64,000 nucleotides of DNA. It comes from Sisyra terminalis (taxonomy: Eukaryota > Arthropoda > Insecta > Neuroptera > Sisyridae). Location: the NCBI GenBank assembly GCA_958496175.1, contig OY292278.1:1-64000 (forward strand). The letters are read 5' to 3'. Position 1 is the first letter of the stretch; the number at the start of each line of letters is the position of its first letter. Positions 1 through 13,066 of this stretch are shown here, piece by piece. The notes below the pieces were generated by a model that did no database searches, was not told the origin of the DNA, and saw only the letters and a list, made by a program, of their open reading frames with translations. A program made the translations under genes and the position numbers.

Positions 1-3000
1 TGTCCAAAGCCATTTGGCTAGTTTAATTCGCGGGGGGGGGTCGTTTAAGCTTATTGTATAAGTATACGACTCCTCCCACTGATAGTAAAGCACAAAAATC
101 GCAGGGGTTTTAAAATTCGTATCTTTGTTTGTAGGGGTGGGGGGAGGGTGGGGGTGTGTTAATAATTCGCGGGGGGGTGTGAGCTGTCGCTAGGTGTGGG
201 TTCGGTGGGTGTGGCTAGTGGGGGGGCGGAGTTATAGGCAGTTATAATCGCCGCCCCCACTGGTCCGCTGGGGTAGTAACGGGGGGGCTGGGCGGTACGG
301 GAGGGGTAGTGGTGGATGGGGGGTGGAGCGGTGGTGGGGTGGGTGTGACTAAATTCGCAAGGGGGGGTGTGGGGGCGGAGCTAGGGCAGTTTTAATCACC
401 GCCCTTATGGACCCGTAACAGGTAAACGGGGGGTGGGAGGGCGGAACGGGGGGGTGCGTTGGAAAGAGGGAGGCGGGGCGCAGCGGGGGGAGGCAAAAAA
501 AATTCGCTAGGGGGTGTGGTTTAGCTGCTAGGGCCGGGTAAAGCCCACGGTGGGCGGGGCTCTGTTGCGAGAGTGGGGGGGACGGGGGATGTCTAAAAAT
601 GTGTTCAAAAATTCGCGGGGGGATGTCCAAAGCCATTTGGCTAGTTTAATTCGCGGGGGGGGGTCGTTTAAGCTTATTGTATAAGTATACGACTCCTCCC
701 ACTGATAGTAAAGCACAAAAATCGCAGGGGTTTTAAAATTCGTATCTTTGTTTGTAGGGGTGGGGGGAGGGTGGGGGTGTGTTAATAATTCGCGGGGGGG
801 TGTGAGCTGTCGCTAGGTGTGGGTTCGGTGGGTGTGGCTAGTGGGGGGGCGGAGTTATAGGCAGTTATAATCGCCGCCCCCACTGGTCCGCTGGGGTAGT
901 AACGGGGGGGCTGGGCGGTACGGGAGGGGTAGTGGTGGATGGGGGGTGGAGCGGTGGTGGGGTGGGTGTGACTAAATTCGCAAGGGGGGGTGTGGGGGCG
1001 GAGCTAGGGCAGTTTTAATCACCGCCCTTATGGACCCGTAACAGGTAAACGGGGGGTGGGAGGGCGGAACGGGGGGGTGCGTTGGAAAGAGGGAGGCGGG
1101 GCGCAGCGGGGGGAGGCAAAAAAAATTCGCTAGGGGGTGTGGTTTAGCTGCTAGGGCCGGGTAAAGCCCACGGTGGGCGGGGCTCTGTTGCGAGAGTGGG
1201 GGGGACGGGGGATGTCTAAAAATGTGTTCAAAAATTCGCGGGGGGATGTCCAAAGCCATTTGGCTAGTTTAATTCGCGGGGGGGGGTCGTTTAAGCTTAT
1301 TGTATAAGTATACGACTCCTCCCACTGATAGTAAAGCACAAAAATCGCAGGGGTTTTAAAATTCGTATCTTTGTTTGTAGGGGTGGGGGGAGGGTGGGGG
1401 TGTGTTAATAATTCGCGGGGGGGTGTGAGCTGTCGCTAGGTGTGGGTTCGGTGGGTGTGGCTAGTGGGGGGGCGGAGTTATAGGCAGTTATAATCGCCGC
1501 CCCCACTGGTCCGCTGGGGTAGTAACGGGGGGGCTGGGCGGTACGGGAGGGGTAGTGGTGGATGGGGGGTGGAGCGGTGGTGGGGTGGGTGTGACTAAAT
1601 TCGCAAGGGGGGGTGTGGGGGCGGAGCTAGGGCAGTTTTAATCACCGCCCTTATGGACCCGTAACAGGTAAACGGGGGGTGGGAGGGCGGAACGGGGGGG
1701 TGCGTTGGAAAGAGGGAGGCGGGGCGCAGCGGGGGGAGGCAAAAAAAATTCGCTAGGGGGTGTGGTTTAGCTGCTAGGGCCGGGTAAAGCCCACGGTGGG
1801 CGGGGCTCTGTTGCGAGAGTGGGGGGGACGGGGGATGTCTAAAAATGTGTTCAAAAATTCGCGGGGGGATGTCCAAAGCCATTTGGCTAGTTTAATTCGC
1901 GGGGGGGGGTCGTTTAAGCTTATTGTATAAGTATACGACTCCTCCCACTGATAGTAAAGCACAAAAATCGCAGGGGTTTTAAAATTCGTATCTTTGTTTG
2001 TAGGGGTGGGGGGAGGGTGGGGGTGTGTTAATAATTCGCGGGGGGGTGTGAGCTGTCGCTAGGTGTGGGTTCGGTGGGTGTGGCTAGTGGGGGGGCGGAG
2101 TTATAGGCAGTTATAATCGCCGCCCCCACTGGTCCGCTGGGGTAGTAACGGGGGGGCTGGGCGGTACGGGAGGGGTAGTGGTGGATGGGGGGTGGAGCGG
2201 TGGTGGGGTGGGTGTGACTAAATTCGCAAGGGGGGGTGTGGGGGCGGAGCTAGGGCAGTTTTAATCACCGCCCTTATGGACCCGTAACAGGTAAACGGGG
2301 GGTGGGAGGGCGGAACGGGGGGGTGCGTTGGAAAGAGGGAGGCGGGGCGCAGCGGGGGGAGGCAAAAAAAATTCGCTAGGGGGTGTGGTTTAGCTGCTAG
2401 GGCCGGGTAAAGCCCACGGTGGGCGGGGCTCTGTTGCGAGAGTGGGGGGGACGGGGGATGTCTAAAAATGTGTTCAAAAATTCGCGGGGGGATGTCCAAA
2501 GCCATTTGGCTAGTTTAATTCGCGGGGGGGGGTCGTTTAAGCTTATTGTATAAGTATACGACTCCTCCCACTGATAGTAAAGCACAAAAATCGCAGGGGT
2601 TTTAAAATTCGTATCTTTGTTTGTAGGGGTGGGGGGAGGGTGGGGGTGTGTTAATAATTCGCGGGGGGGTGTGAGCTGTCGCTAGGTGTGGGTTCGGTGG
2701 GTGTGGCTAGTGGGGGGGCGGAGTTATAGGCAGTTATAATCGCCGCCCCCACTGGTCCGCTGGGGTAGTAACGGGGGGGCTGGGCGGTACGGGAGGGGTA
2801 GTGGTGGATGGGGGGTGGAGCGGTGGTGGGGTGGGTGTGACTAAATTCGCAAGGGGGGGTGTGGGGGCGGAGCTAGGGCAGTTTTAATCACCGCCCTTAT
2901 GGACCCGTAACAGGTAAACGGGGGGTGGGAGGGCGGAACGGGGGGGTGCGTTGGAAAGAGGGAGGCGGGGCGCAGCGGGGGGAGGCAAAAAAAATTCGCT

Positions 3001-6000
3001 AGGGGGTGTGGTTTAGCTGCTAGGGCCGGGTAAAGCCCACGGTGGGCGGGGCTCTGTTGCGAGAGTGGGGGGGACGGGGGATGTCTAAAAATGTGTTCAA
3101 AAATTCGCGGGGGGATGTCCAAAGCCATTTGGCTAGTTTAATTCGCGGGGGGGGGTCGTTTAAGCTTATTGTATAAGTATACGACTCCTCCCACTGATAG
3201 TAAAGCACAAAAATCGCAGGGGTTTTAAAATTCGTATCTTTGTTTGTAGGGGTGGGGGGAGGGTGGGGGTGTGTTAATAATTCGCGGGGGGGTGTGAGCT
3301 GTCGCTAGGTGTGGGTTCGGTGGGTGTGGCTAGTGGGGGGGCGGAGTTATAGGCAGTTATAATCGCCGCCCCCACTGGTCCGCTGGGGTAGTAACGGGGG
3401 GGCTGGGCGGTACGGGAGGGGTAGTGGTGGATGGGGGGTGGAGCGGTGGTGGGGTGGGTGTGACTAAATTCGCAAGGGGGGGTGTGGGGGCGGAGCTAGG
3501 GCAGTTTTAATCACCGCCCTTATGGACCCGTAACAGGTAAACGGGGGGTGGGAGGGCGGAACGGGGGGGTGCGTTGGAAAGAGGGAGGCGGGGCGCAGCG
3601 GGGGGAGGCAAAAAAAATTCGCTAGGGGGTGTGGTTTAGCTGCTAGGGCCGGGTAAAGCCCACGGTGGGCGGGGCTCTGTTGCGAGAGTGGGGGGGACGG
3701 GGGATGTCTAAAAATGTGTTCAAAAATTCGCGGGGGGATGTCCAAAGCCATTTGGCTAGTTTAATTCGCGGGGGGGGGTCGTTTAAGCTTATTGTATAAG
3801 TATACGACTCCTCCCACTGATAGTAAAGCACAAAAATCGCAGGGGTTTTAAAATTCGTATCTTTGTTTGTAGGGGTGGGGGGAGGGTGGGGGTGTGTTAA
3901 TAATTCGCGGGGGGGTGTGAGCTGTCGCTAGGTGTGGGTTCGGTGGGTGTGGCTAGTGGGGGGGCGGAGTTATAGGCAGTTATAATCGCCGCCCCCACTG
4001 GTCCGCTGGGGTAGTAACGGGGGGGCTGGGCGGTACGGGAGGGGTAGTGGTGGATGGGGGGTGGAGCGGTGGTGGGGTGGGTGTGACTAAATTCGCAAGG
4101 GGGGGTGTGGGGGCGGAGCTAGGGCAGTTTTAATCACCGCCCTTATGGACCCGTAACAGGTAAACGGGGGGTGGGAGGGCGGAACGGGGGGGTGCGTTGG
4201 AAAGAGGGAGGCGGGGCGCAGCGGGGGGAGGCAAAAAAAATTCGCTAGGGGGTGTGGTTTAGCTGCTAGGGCCGGGTAAAGCCCACGGTGGGCGGGGCTC
4301 TGTTGCGAGAGTGGGGGGGACGGGGGATGTCTAAAAATGTGTTCAAAAATTCGCGGGGGGATGTCCAAAGCCATTTGGCTAGTTTAATTCGCGGGGGGGG
4401 GTCGTTTAAGCTTATTGTATAAGTATACGACTCCTCCCACTGATAGTAAAGCACAAAAATCGCAGGGGTTTTAAAATTCGTATCTTTGTTTGTAGGGGTG
4501 GGGGGAGGGTGGGGGTGTGTTAATAATTCGCGGGGGGGTGTGAGCTGTCGCTAGGTGTGGGTTCGGTGGGTGTGGCTAGTGGGGGGGCGGAGTTATAGGC
4601 AGTTATAATCGCCGCCCCCACTGGTCCGCTGGGGTAGTAACGGGGGGGCTGGGCGGTACGGGAGGGGTAGTGGTGGATGGGGGGTGGAGCGGTGGTGGGG
4701 TGGGTGTGACTAAATTCGCAAGGGGGGGTGTGGGGGCGGAGCTAGGGCAGTTTTAATCACCGCCCTTATGGACCCGTAACAGGTAAACGGGGGGTGGGAG
4801 GGCGGAACGGGGGGGTGCGTTGGAAAGAGGGAGGCGGGGCGCAGCGGGGGGAGGCAAAAAAAATTCGCTAGGGGGTGTGGTTTAGCTGCTAGGGCCGGGT
4901 AAAGCCCACGGTGGGCGGGGCTCTGTTGCGAGAGTGGGGGGGACGGGGGATGTCTAAAAATGTGTTCAAAAATTCGCGGGGGGATGTCCAAAGCCATTTG
5001 GCTAGTTTAATTCGCGGGGGGGGGTCGTTTAAGCTTATTGTATAAGTATACGACTCCTCCCACTGATAGTAAAGCACAAAAATCGCAGGGGTTTTAAAAT
5101 TCGTATCTTTGTTTGTAGGGGTGGGGGGAGGGTGGGGGTGTGTTAATAATTCGCGGGGGGGTGTGAGCTGTCGCTAGGTGTGGGTTCGGTGGGTGTGGCT
5201 AGTGGGGGGGCGGAGTTATAGGCAGTTATAATCGCCGCCCCCACTGGTCCGCTGGGGTAGTAACGGGGGGGCTGGGCGGTACGGGAGGGGTAGTGGTGGA
5301 TGGGGGGTGGAGCGGTGGTGGGGTGGGTGTGACTAAATTCGCAAGGGGGGGTGTGGGGGCGGAGCTAGGGCAGTTTTAATCACCGCCCTTATGGACCCGT
5401 AACAGGTAAACGGGGGGTGGGAGGGCGGAACGGGGGGGTGCGTTGGAAAGAGGGAGGCGGGGCGCAGCGGGGGGAGGCAAAAAAAATTCGCTAGGGGGTG
5501 TGGTTTAGCTGCTAGGGCCGGGTAAAGCCCACGGTGGGCGGGGCTCTGTTGCGAGAGTGGGGGGGACGGGGGATGTCTAAAAATGTGTTCAAAAATTCGC
5601 GGGGGGATGTCCAAAGCCATTTGGCTAGTTTAATTCGCGGGGGGGGGTCGTTTAAGCTTATTGTATAAGTATACGACTCCTCCCACTGATAGTAAAGCAC
5701 AAAAATCGCAGGGGTTTTAAAATTCGTATCTTTGTTTGTAGGGGTGGGGGGAGGGTGGGGGTGTGTTAATAATTCGCGGGGGGGTGTGAGCTGTCGCTAG
5801 GTGTGGGTTCGGTGGGTGTGGCTAGTGGGGGGGCGGAGTTATAGGCAGTTATAATCGCCGCCCCCACTGGTCCGCTGGGGTAGTAACGGGGGGGCTGGGC
5901 GGTACGGGAGGGGTAGTGGTGGATGGGGGGTGGAGCGGTGGTGGGGTGGGTGTGACTAAATTCGCAAGGGGGGGTGTGGGGGCGGAGCTAGGGCAGTTTT

Positions 6001-6817
6001 AATCACCGCCCTTATGGACCCGTAACAGGTAAACGGGGGGTGGGAGGGCGGAACGGGGGGGTGCGTTGGAAAGAGGGAGGCGGGGCGCAGCGGGGGGAGG
6101 CAAAAAAAATTCGCTAGGGGGTGTGGTTTAGCTGCTAGGGCCGGGTAAAGCCCACGGTGGGCGGGGCTCTGTTGCGAGAGTGGGGGGGACGGGGGATGTC
6201 TAAAAATGTGTTCAAAAATTCGCGGGGGGATGTCCAAAGCCATTTGGCTAGTTTAATTCGCGGGGGGGGGTCGTTTAAGCTTATTGTATAAGTATACGAC
6301 TCCTCCCACTGATAGTAAAGCACAAAAATCGCAGGGGTTTTAAAATTCGTATCTTTGTTTGTAGGGGTGGGGGGAGGGTGGGGGTGTGTTAATAATTCGC
6401 GGGGGGGTGTGAGCTGTCGCTAGGTGTGGGTTCGGTGGGTGTGGCTAGTGGGGGGGCGGAGTTATAGGCAGTTATAATCGCCGCCCCCACTGGTCCGCTG
6501 GGGTAGTAACGGGGGGGCTGGGCGGTACGGGAGGGGTAGTGGTGGATGGGGGGTGGAGCGGTGGTGGGGTGGGTGTGACTAAATTCGCAAGGGGGGGTGT
6601 GGGGGCGGAGCTAGGGCAGTTTTAATCACCGCCCTTATGGACCCGTAACAGGTAAACGGGGGGTGGGAGGGCGGAACGGGGGGGTGCGTTGGAAAGAGGG
6701 AGGCGGGGCGCAGCGGGGGGAGGCAAAAAAAATTCGCTAGGGGGTGTGGTTTAGCTGCTAGGGCCGGGTAAAGCCCACGGTGGGCGGGGCTCTGTTGCGA
6801 GAGTGGGGGGGACGGGG
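1..6817 (+). repeat. 623-bp G-rich tandem satellite array, about 10.9 copies
   Basis: The same 623-bp unit begins at 1, 624, 1247, 1870, 2493, 3116, 3739, 4362, 4985, 5608 and 6231, and I see no substitutions between full units. The array is cut by the left window edge, so its true length is unknown. The plus strand is strongly G-skewed, with many runs of 5-9 G. Within each unit the core AATTCG recurs about six times (near 25, 115, 163, 353, 502 and 611), usually followed by a G run, so the unit itself looks like a fused set of older, shorter repeats. The last 34 bp or so of each unit resemble the 34-mer of the next array. Each unit has minus-strand open frames of 95 and 62 codons, Pro-rich because of the G runs. 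They recur identically because the DNA does, and nothing else supports coding. Confidence 0.97.
134..154 (+). other. G-quadruplex-forming motif, one per 623-bp unit
   Basis: Four G tracts of 4, 6, 3 and 5 are separated by single bases (T, A, T). This fits the classical G3+N1-7 quadruplex pattern with very short loops, usually the most stable kind. It recurs at 623-bp spacing (next near 757, 1380 and so on). Other G-run clusters in the unit (around 285-345 and 420-490) could form further quadruplexes. Folding in the cell is inference. Confidence 0.75.
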
Positions 6818-9800
6818 GATGTCTAAAAAAGTGTTCAAAAATTCGCGGTGGGATGTCTGAAAAAGTCTTTAAAAATTCGCGGTGGGATGTCTAAAAAAGT
6901 GTTCAAAAATTCGCGGTGGGATGTCTGAAAAAGTCTTTAAAAATTCGCGGTGGGATGTCTAAAAAAGTGTTCAAAAATTCGCGGTGGGATGTCTGAAAAA
7001 GTCTTTAAAAATTCGCGGTGGGATGTCTAAAAAAGTGTTCAAAAATTCGCGGTGGGATGTCTGAAAAAGTCTTTAAAAATTCGCGGTGGGATGTCTAAAA
7101 AAGTGTTCAAAAATTCGCGGTGGGATGTCTGAAAAAGTCTTTAAAAATTCGCGGTGGGATGTCTAAAAAAGTGTTCAAAAATTCGCGGTGGGATGTCTGA
7201 AAAAGTCTTTAAAAATTCGCGGTGGGATGTCTAAAAAAGTGTTCAAAAATTCGCGGTGGGATGTCTGAAAAAGTCTTTAAAAATTCGCGGTGGGATGTCT
7301 AAAAAAGTGTTCAAAAATTCGCGGTGGGATGTCTGAAAAAGTCTTTAAAAATTCGCGGTGGGATGTCTAAAAAAGTGTTCAAAAATTCGCGGTGGGATGT
7401 CTGAAAAAGTCTTTAAAAATTCGCGGTGGGATGTCTAAAAAAGTGTTCAAAAATTCGCGGTGGGATGTCTGAAAAAGTCTTTAAAAATTCGCGGTGGGAT
7501 GTCTAAAAAAGTGTTCAAAAATTCGCGGTGGGATGTCTGAAAAAGTCTTTAAAAATTCGCGGTGGGATGTCTAAAAAAGTGTTCAAAAATTCGCGGTGGG
7601 ATGTCTGAAAAAGTCTTTAAAAATTCGCGGTGGGATGTCTAAAAAAGTGTTCAAAAATTCGCGGTGGGATGTCTGAAAAAGTCTTTAAAAATTCGCGGTG
7701 GGATGTCTAAAAAAGTGTTCAAAAATTCGCGGTGGGATGTCTGAAAAAGTCTTTAAAAATTCGCGGTGGGATGTCTAAAAAAGTGTTCAAAAATTCGCGG
7801 TGGGATGTCTGAAAAAGTCTTTAAAAATTCGCGGTGGGATGTCTAAAAAAGTGTTCAAAAATTCGCGGTGGGATGTCTGAAAAAGTCTTTAAAAATTCGC
7901 GGTGGGATGTCTAAAAAAGTGTTCAAAAATTCGCGGTGGGATGTCTGAAAAAGTCTTTAAAAATTCGCGGTGGGATGTCTAAAAAAGTGTTCAAAAATTC
8001 GCGGTGGGATGTCTGAAAAAGTCTTTAAAAATTCGCGGTGGGATGTCTAAAAAAGTGTTCAAAAATTCGCGGTGGGATGTCTGAAAAAGTCTTTAAAAAT
8101 TCGCGGTGGGATGTCTAAAAAAGTGTTCAAAAATTCGCGGTGGGATGTCTGAAAAAGTCTTTAAAAATTCGCGGTGGGATGTCTAAAAAAGTGTTCAAAA
8201 ATTCGCGGTGGGATGTCTGAAAAAGTCTTTAAAAATTCGCGGTGGGATGTCTAAAAAAGTGTTCAAAAATTCGCGGTGGGATGTCTGAAAAAGTCTTTAA
8301 AAATTCGCGGTGGGATGTCTAAAAAAGTGTTCAAAAATTCGCGGTGGGATGTCTGAAAAAGTCTTTAAAAATTCGCGGTGGGATGTCTAAAAAAGTGTTC
8401 AAAAATTCGCGGTGGGATGTCTGAAAAAGTCTTTAAAAATTCGCGGTGGGATGTCTAAAAAAGTGTTCAAAAATTCGCGGTGGGATGTCTGAAAAAGTCT
8501 TTAAAAATTCGCGGTGGGATGTCTAAAAAAGTGTTCAAAAATTCGCGGTGGGATGTCTGAAAAAGTCTTTAAAAATTCGCGGTGGGATGTCTAAAAAAGT
8601 GTTCAAAAATTCGCGGTGGGATGTCTGAAAAAGTCTTTAAAAATTCGCGGTGGGATGTCTAAAAAAGTGTTCAAAAATTCGCGGTGGGATGTCTGAAAAA
8701 GTCTTTAAAAATTCGCGGTGGGATGTCTAAAAAAGTGTTCAAAAATTCGCGGTGGGATGTCTGAAAAAGTCTTTAAAAATTCGCGGTGGGATGTCTAAAA
8801 AAGTGTTCAAAAATTCGCGGTGGGATGTCTGAAAAAGTCTTTAAAAATTCGCGGTGGGATGTCTAAAAAAGTGTTCAAAAATTCGCGGTGGGATGTCTGA
8901 AAAAGTCTTTAAAAATTCGCGGTGGGATGTCTAAAAAAGTGTTCAAAAATTCGCGGTGGGATGTCTGAAAAAGTCTTTAAAAATTCGCGGTGGGATGTCT
9001 AAAAAAGTGTTCAAAAATTCGCGGTGGGATGTCTGAAAAAGTCTTTAAAAATTCGCGGTGGGATGTCTAAAAAAGTGTTCAAAAATTCGCGGTGGGATGT
9101 CTGAAAAAGTCTTTAAAAATTCGCGGTGGGATGTCTAAAAAAGTGTTCAAAAATTCGCGGTGGGATGTCTGAAAAAGTCTTTAAAAATTCGCGGTGGGAT
9201 GTCTAAAAAAGTGTTCAAAAATTCGCGGTGGGATGTCTGAAAAAGTCTTTAAAAATTCGCGGTGGGATGTCTAAAAAAGTGTTCAAAAATTCGCGGTGGG
9301 ATGTCTGAAAAAGTCTTTAAAAATTCGCGGTGGGATGTCTAAAAAAGTGTTCAAAAATTCGCGGTGGGATGTCTGAAAAAGTCTTTAAAAATTCGCGGTG
9401 GGATGTCTAAAAAAGTGTTCAAAAATTCGCGGTGGGATGTCTGAAAAAGTCTTTAAAAATTCGCGGTGGGATGTCTAAAAAAGTGTTCAAAAATTCGCGG
9501 TGGGATGTCTGAAAAAGTCTTTAAAAATTCGCGGTGGGATGTCTAAAAAAGTGTTCAAAAATTCGCGGTGGGATGTCTGAAAAAGTCTTTAAAAATTCGC
9601 GGTGGGATGTCTAAAAAAGTGTTCAAAAATTCGCGGTGGGATGTCTGAAAAAGTCTTTAAAAATTCGCGGTGGGATGTCTAAAAAAGTGTTCAAAAATTC
9701 GCGGTGGGATGTCTGAAAAAGTCTTTAAAAATTCGCGGTGGGATGTCTAAAAAAGTGTTCAAAAATTCGCGGTGGGATGTCTGAAAAAGTCTTTAAAAAT

Positions 9801-11604
9801 TCGCGGTGGGATGTCTAAAAAAGTGTTCAAAAATTCGCGGTGGGATGTCTGAAAAAGTCTTTAAAAATTCGCGGTGGGATGTCTAAAAAAGTGTTCAAAA
9901 ATTCGCGGTGGGATGTCTGAAAAAGTCTTTAAAAATTCGCGGTGGGATGTCTAAAAAAGTGTTCAAAAATTCGCGGTGGGATGTCTGAAAAAGTCTTTAA
10001 AAATTCGCGGTGGGATGTCTAAAAAAGTGTTCAAAAATTCGCGGTGGGATGTCTGAAAAAGTCTTTAAAAATTCGCGGTGGGATGTCTAAAAAAGTGTTC
10101 AAAAATTCGCGGTGGGATGTCTGAAAAAGTCTTTAAAAATTCGCGGTGGGATGTCTAAAAAAGTGTTCAAAAATTCGCGGTGGGATGTCTGAAAAAGTCT
10201 TTAAAAATTCGCGGTGGGATGTCTAAAAAAGTGTTCAAAAATTCGCGGTGGGATGTCTGAAAAAGTCTTTAAAAATTCGCGGTGGGATGTCTAAAAAAGT
10301 GTTCAAAAATTCGCGGTGGGATGTCTGAAAAAGTCTTTAAAAATTCGCGGTGGGATGTCTAAAAAAGTGTTCAAAAATTCGCGGTGGGATGTCTGAAAAA
10401 GTCTTTAAAAATTCGCGGTGGGATGTCTAAAAAAGTGTTCAAAAATTCGCGGTGGGATGTCTGAAAAAGTCTTTAAAAATTCGCGGTGGGATGTCTAAAA
10501 AAGTGTTCAAAAATTCGCGGTGGGATGTCTGAAAAAGTCTTTAAAAATTCGCGGTGGGATGTCTAAAAAAGTGTTCAAAAATTCGCGGTGGGATGTCTGA
10601 AAAAGTCTTTAAAAATTCGCGGTGGGATGTCTAAAAAAGTGTTCAAAAATTCGCGGTGGGATGTCTGAAAAAGTCTTTAAAAATTCGCGGTGGGATGTCT
10701 AAAAAAGTGTTCAAAAATTCGCGGTGGGATGTCTGAAAAAGTCTTTAAAAATTCGCGGTGGGATGTCTAAAAAAGTGTTCAAAAATTCGCGGTGGGATGT
10801 CTGAAAAAGTCTTTAAAAATTCGCGGTGGGATGTCTAAAAAAGTGTTCAAAAATTCGCGGTGGGATGTCTGAAAAAGTCTTTAAAAATTCGCGGTGGGAT
10901 GTCTAAAAAAGTGTTCAAAAATTCGCGGTGGGATGTCTGAAAAAGTCTTTAAAAATTCGCGGTGGGATGTCTAAAAAAGTGTTCAAAAATTCGCGGTGGG
11001 ATGTCTGAAAAAGTCTTTAAAAATTCGCGGTGGGATGTCTAAAAAAGTGTTCAAAAATTCGCGGTGGGATGTCTGAAAAAGTCTTTAAAAATTCGCGGTG
11101 GGATGTCTAAAAAAGTGTTCAAAAATTCGCGGTGGGATGTCTGAAAAAGTCTTTAAAAATTCGCGGTGGGATGTCTAAAAAAGTGTTCAAAAATTCGCGG
11201 TGGGATGTCTGAAAAAGTCTTTAAAAATTCGCGGTGGGATGTCTAAAAAAGTGTTCAAAAATTCGCGGTGGGATGTCTGAAAAAGTCTTTAAAAATTCGC
11301 GGTGGGATGTCTAAAAAAGTGTTCAAAAATTCGCGGTGGGATGTCTGAAAAAGTCTTTAAAAATTCGCGGTGGGATGTCTAAAAAAGTGTTCAAAAATTC
11401 GCGGTGGGATGTCTGAAAAAGTCTTTAAAAATTCGCGGTGGGATGTCTAAAAAAGTGTTCAAAAATTCGCGGTGGGATGTCTGAAAAAGTCTTTAAAAAT
11501 TCGCGGTGGGATGTCTAAAAAAGTGTTCAAAAATTCGCGGTGGGATGTCTGAAAAAGTCTTTAAAAATTCGCGGTGGGATGTCTAAAAAAGTGTTCAAAA
11601 ATTC
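6818..11604 (+). repeat. 34-bp minisatellite in strict A/B alternation (68-bp dimer), 140 monomers plus a partial
   Basis: Monomer A begins gatgtctaaaaaagtgttc and monomer B begins gatgtctgaaaaagtcttt. Both end in the shared aaaaattcgcggtgg. They alternate without exception from 6818 to 11577 (4760 bp = 140 x 34), followed by a 27-bp partial A that stops at 11604. I found no substitution or length change by eye, so the array is either very young or strongly homogenised. Its left edge is continuous with the last 623-bp unit, whose final segment is an A-like 34-mer, and its right edge drops abruptly into AT-rich low-copy DNA. There are no spacers, so it is not a CRISPR array. Confidence 0.98.
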
Positions 11605-11905
11605 CGACAAAAAAGAAAGCACCAAAATATATCACTTTATTCAAATCTTACCTTCATACTTTCATTTTTTCACTTTGCCATGCATTACTTTATATTTATA
11701 TTATCGAACGTTTGCGTCGTAAGAAAACTATCTTCTCTATATTTCTACCAAACATTTCCATTACATTATTAACTCTCATTTGCTTGCGATGTTTTGTCCC
11801 ATATATCACACAATATTCAACTTTATATTTATCGTATTAGCCCGAACATAACACAAACATTCCACGACAATAGACGACCATTTCTTTTTCCTTTAAAAAC
11901 GGAAC

Positions 11906-11918
11906 GCGCTCGGAGCGC
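11906..11918. repeat. Short GC-rich palindrome in AT-rich DNA
   Basis: GCGCTC and GAGCGC flank a single G, a perfect 6-bp inverted repeat. It stands out only because the neighbourhood is so AT-rich. Its role is unknown and it could be chance. Confidence 0.35.
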
Positions 11919-13066
11919 ACTAGGTTTAAACAATGTGATATAAACAAGGACATTCCCATAATCAATATTGAACCATTCAATTCAAATCATAGGAAACACT
12001 TTTCAGTTGCAAGTCTTCGATTGGCTGCTTTCATTTTGATTCAACATAAATGTATGCAAAATATGTAACCAAACAATTTTATTTACTTTATAATTATCAA
12101 ACTTATTTTTTTTTCATTCGCCTCAATATCGTCATCTTTACCTCTTTTTTTTTTTTTTACTATTACAGCCTATAAACTGCACACGTGTTTTTTTTTTCAA
12201 ATATCTATTATAATTTTGGAATCGCGTTACATTCGGCTCGCCTTATATTCCGGCTAATACAATATTTATATCAACTTATAATTATTGCATATAATTCCTA
12301 AAATATTTTTTTTTTAACAAATGGCATCTTTTTTAATCAAAATTGTGAGCCTCAACTTACCAGACTTGACTATTATCTTTTTAAAATATTTTACTACGTT
12401 AAAAAAAATTTTTGATAAAATTACTCCTGTGTATTTTTCCATCTCCTTAATAATTATATTCTTGTATATTAGTTCTCTTTTATTTTTTTACGTATTATTA
12501 TTTTACCATTGTAAAGACTAATTCGCTTTACAAAATTAAACATTTCTTCTTGTTTATTATTTTATAGGTTATACATTTATTTTCAAAATACAAAATTTAG
12601 TTTTTTCTCCTTCACTATTCTAAAAACCACACGAACTATTTTTTTTTATTATTTTGTCAAAATCTTAAGTTCCTGACGATTTAAATTTTAAGAGATGTTT
12701 AGCGGCAAAAAAAATTGAACTATATAAATTACACGTGTGTATTTTTCCATTTCATTTACGGGTACTTTGTTTGTTGGCAAAAGAAACTACGAAAATAGAA
12801 AATTTCCTTTTCTTTGCATGACATTCACTTAACCATTATTATACTGTTTGTATTTACAAAATTTCTACCTTCCACTTCTTATCGATGCAAAGGACCAATC
12901 TTTCCAATAAATGTATATGAACGTAGGTATGAAACATTAAAATTACCTACTTTACCAATTTTAGAAAAGGGTGTCTGAGTAATATCGATGCTTTATTTGT
13001 GACTTAGATAATTATTTTTTACTATACCAAAATCAAAAAAGGCCTCGTTGAAAACACGGAAAAGTA

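Noticed and set aside
349..6323. Repeated minus-strand open frames of 95 and 62 codons in the 623-bp array
   Set aside because: They recur because the DNA repeats perfectly; their Pro/His-rich residues reflect G runs on the other strand, and there is no other coding signal.
6818..11604. CRISPR array
   Set aside because: The 34-mers are directly adjacent with no variable spacers, and no cas-like gene is present; the surroundings are eukaryotic in character.
1..11604. CENP-B box in the AATTCGCG-containing repeats
   Set aside because: The bases after TTCG do not fit the required spaced A and CGGG pattern, so the resemblance is limited to the first few bases.
11540..11840. Open frames of 60 and 88 codons at the right end of the 34-mer array
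   Set aside because: They start inside the repeat and continue into T-rich sequence; composition alone explains them.
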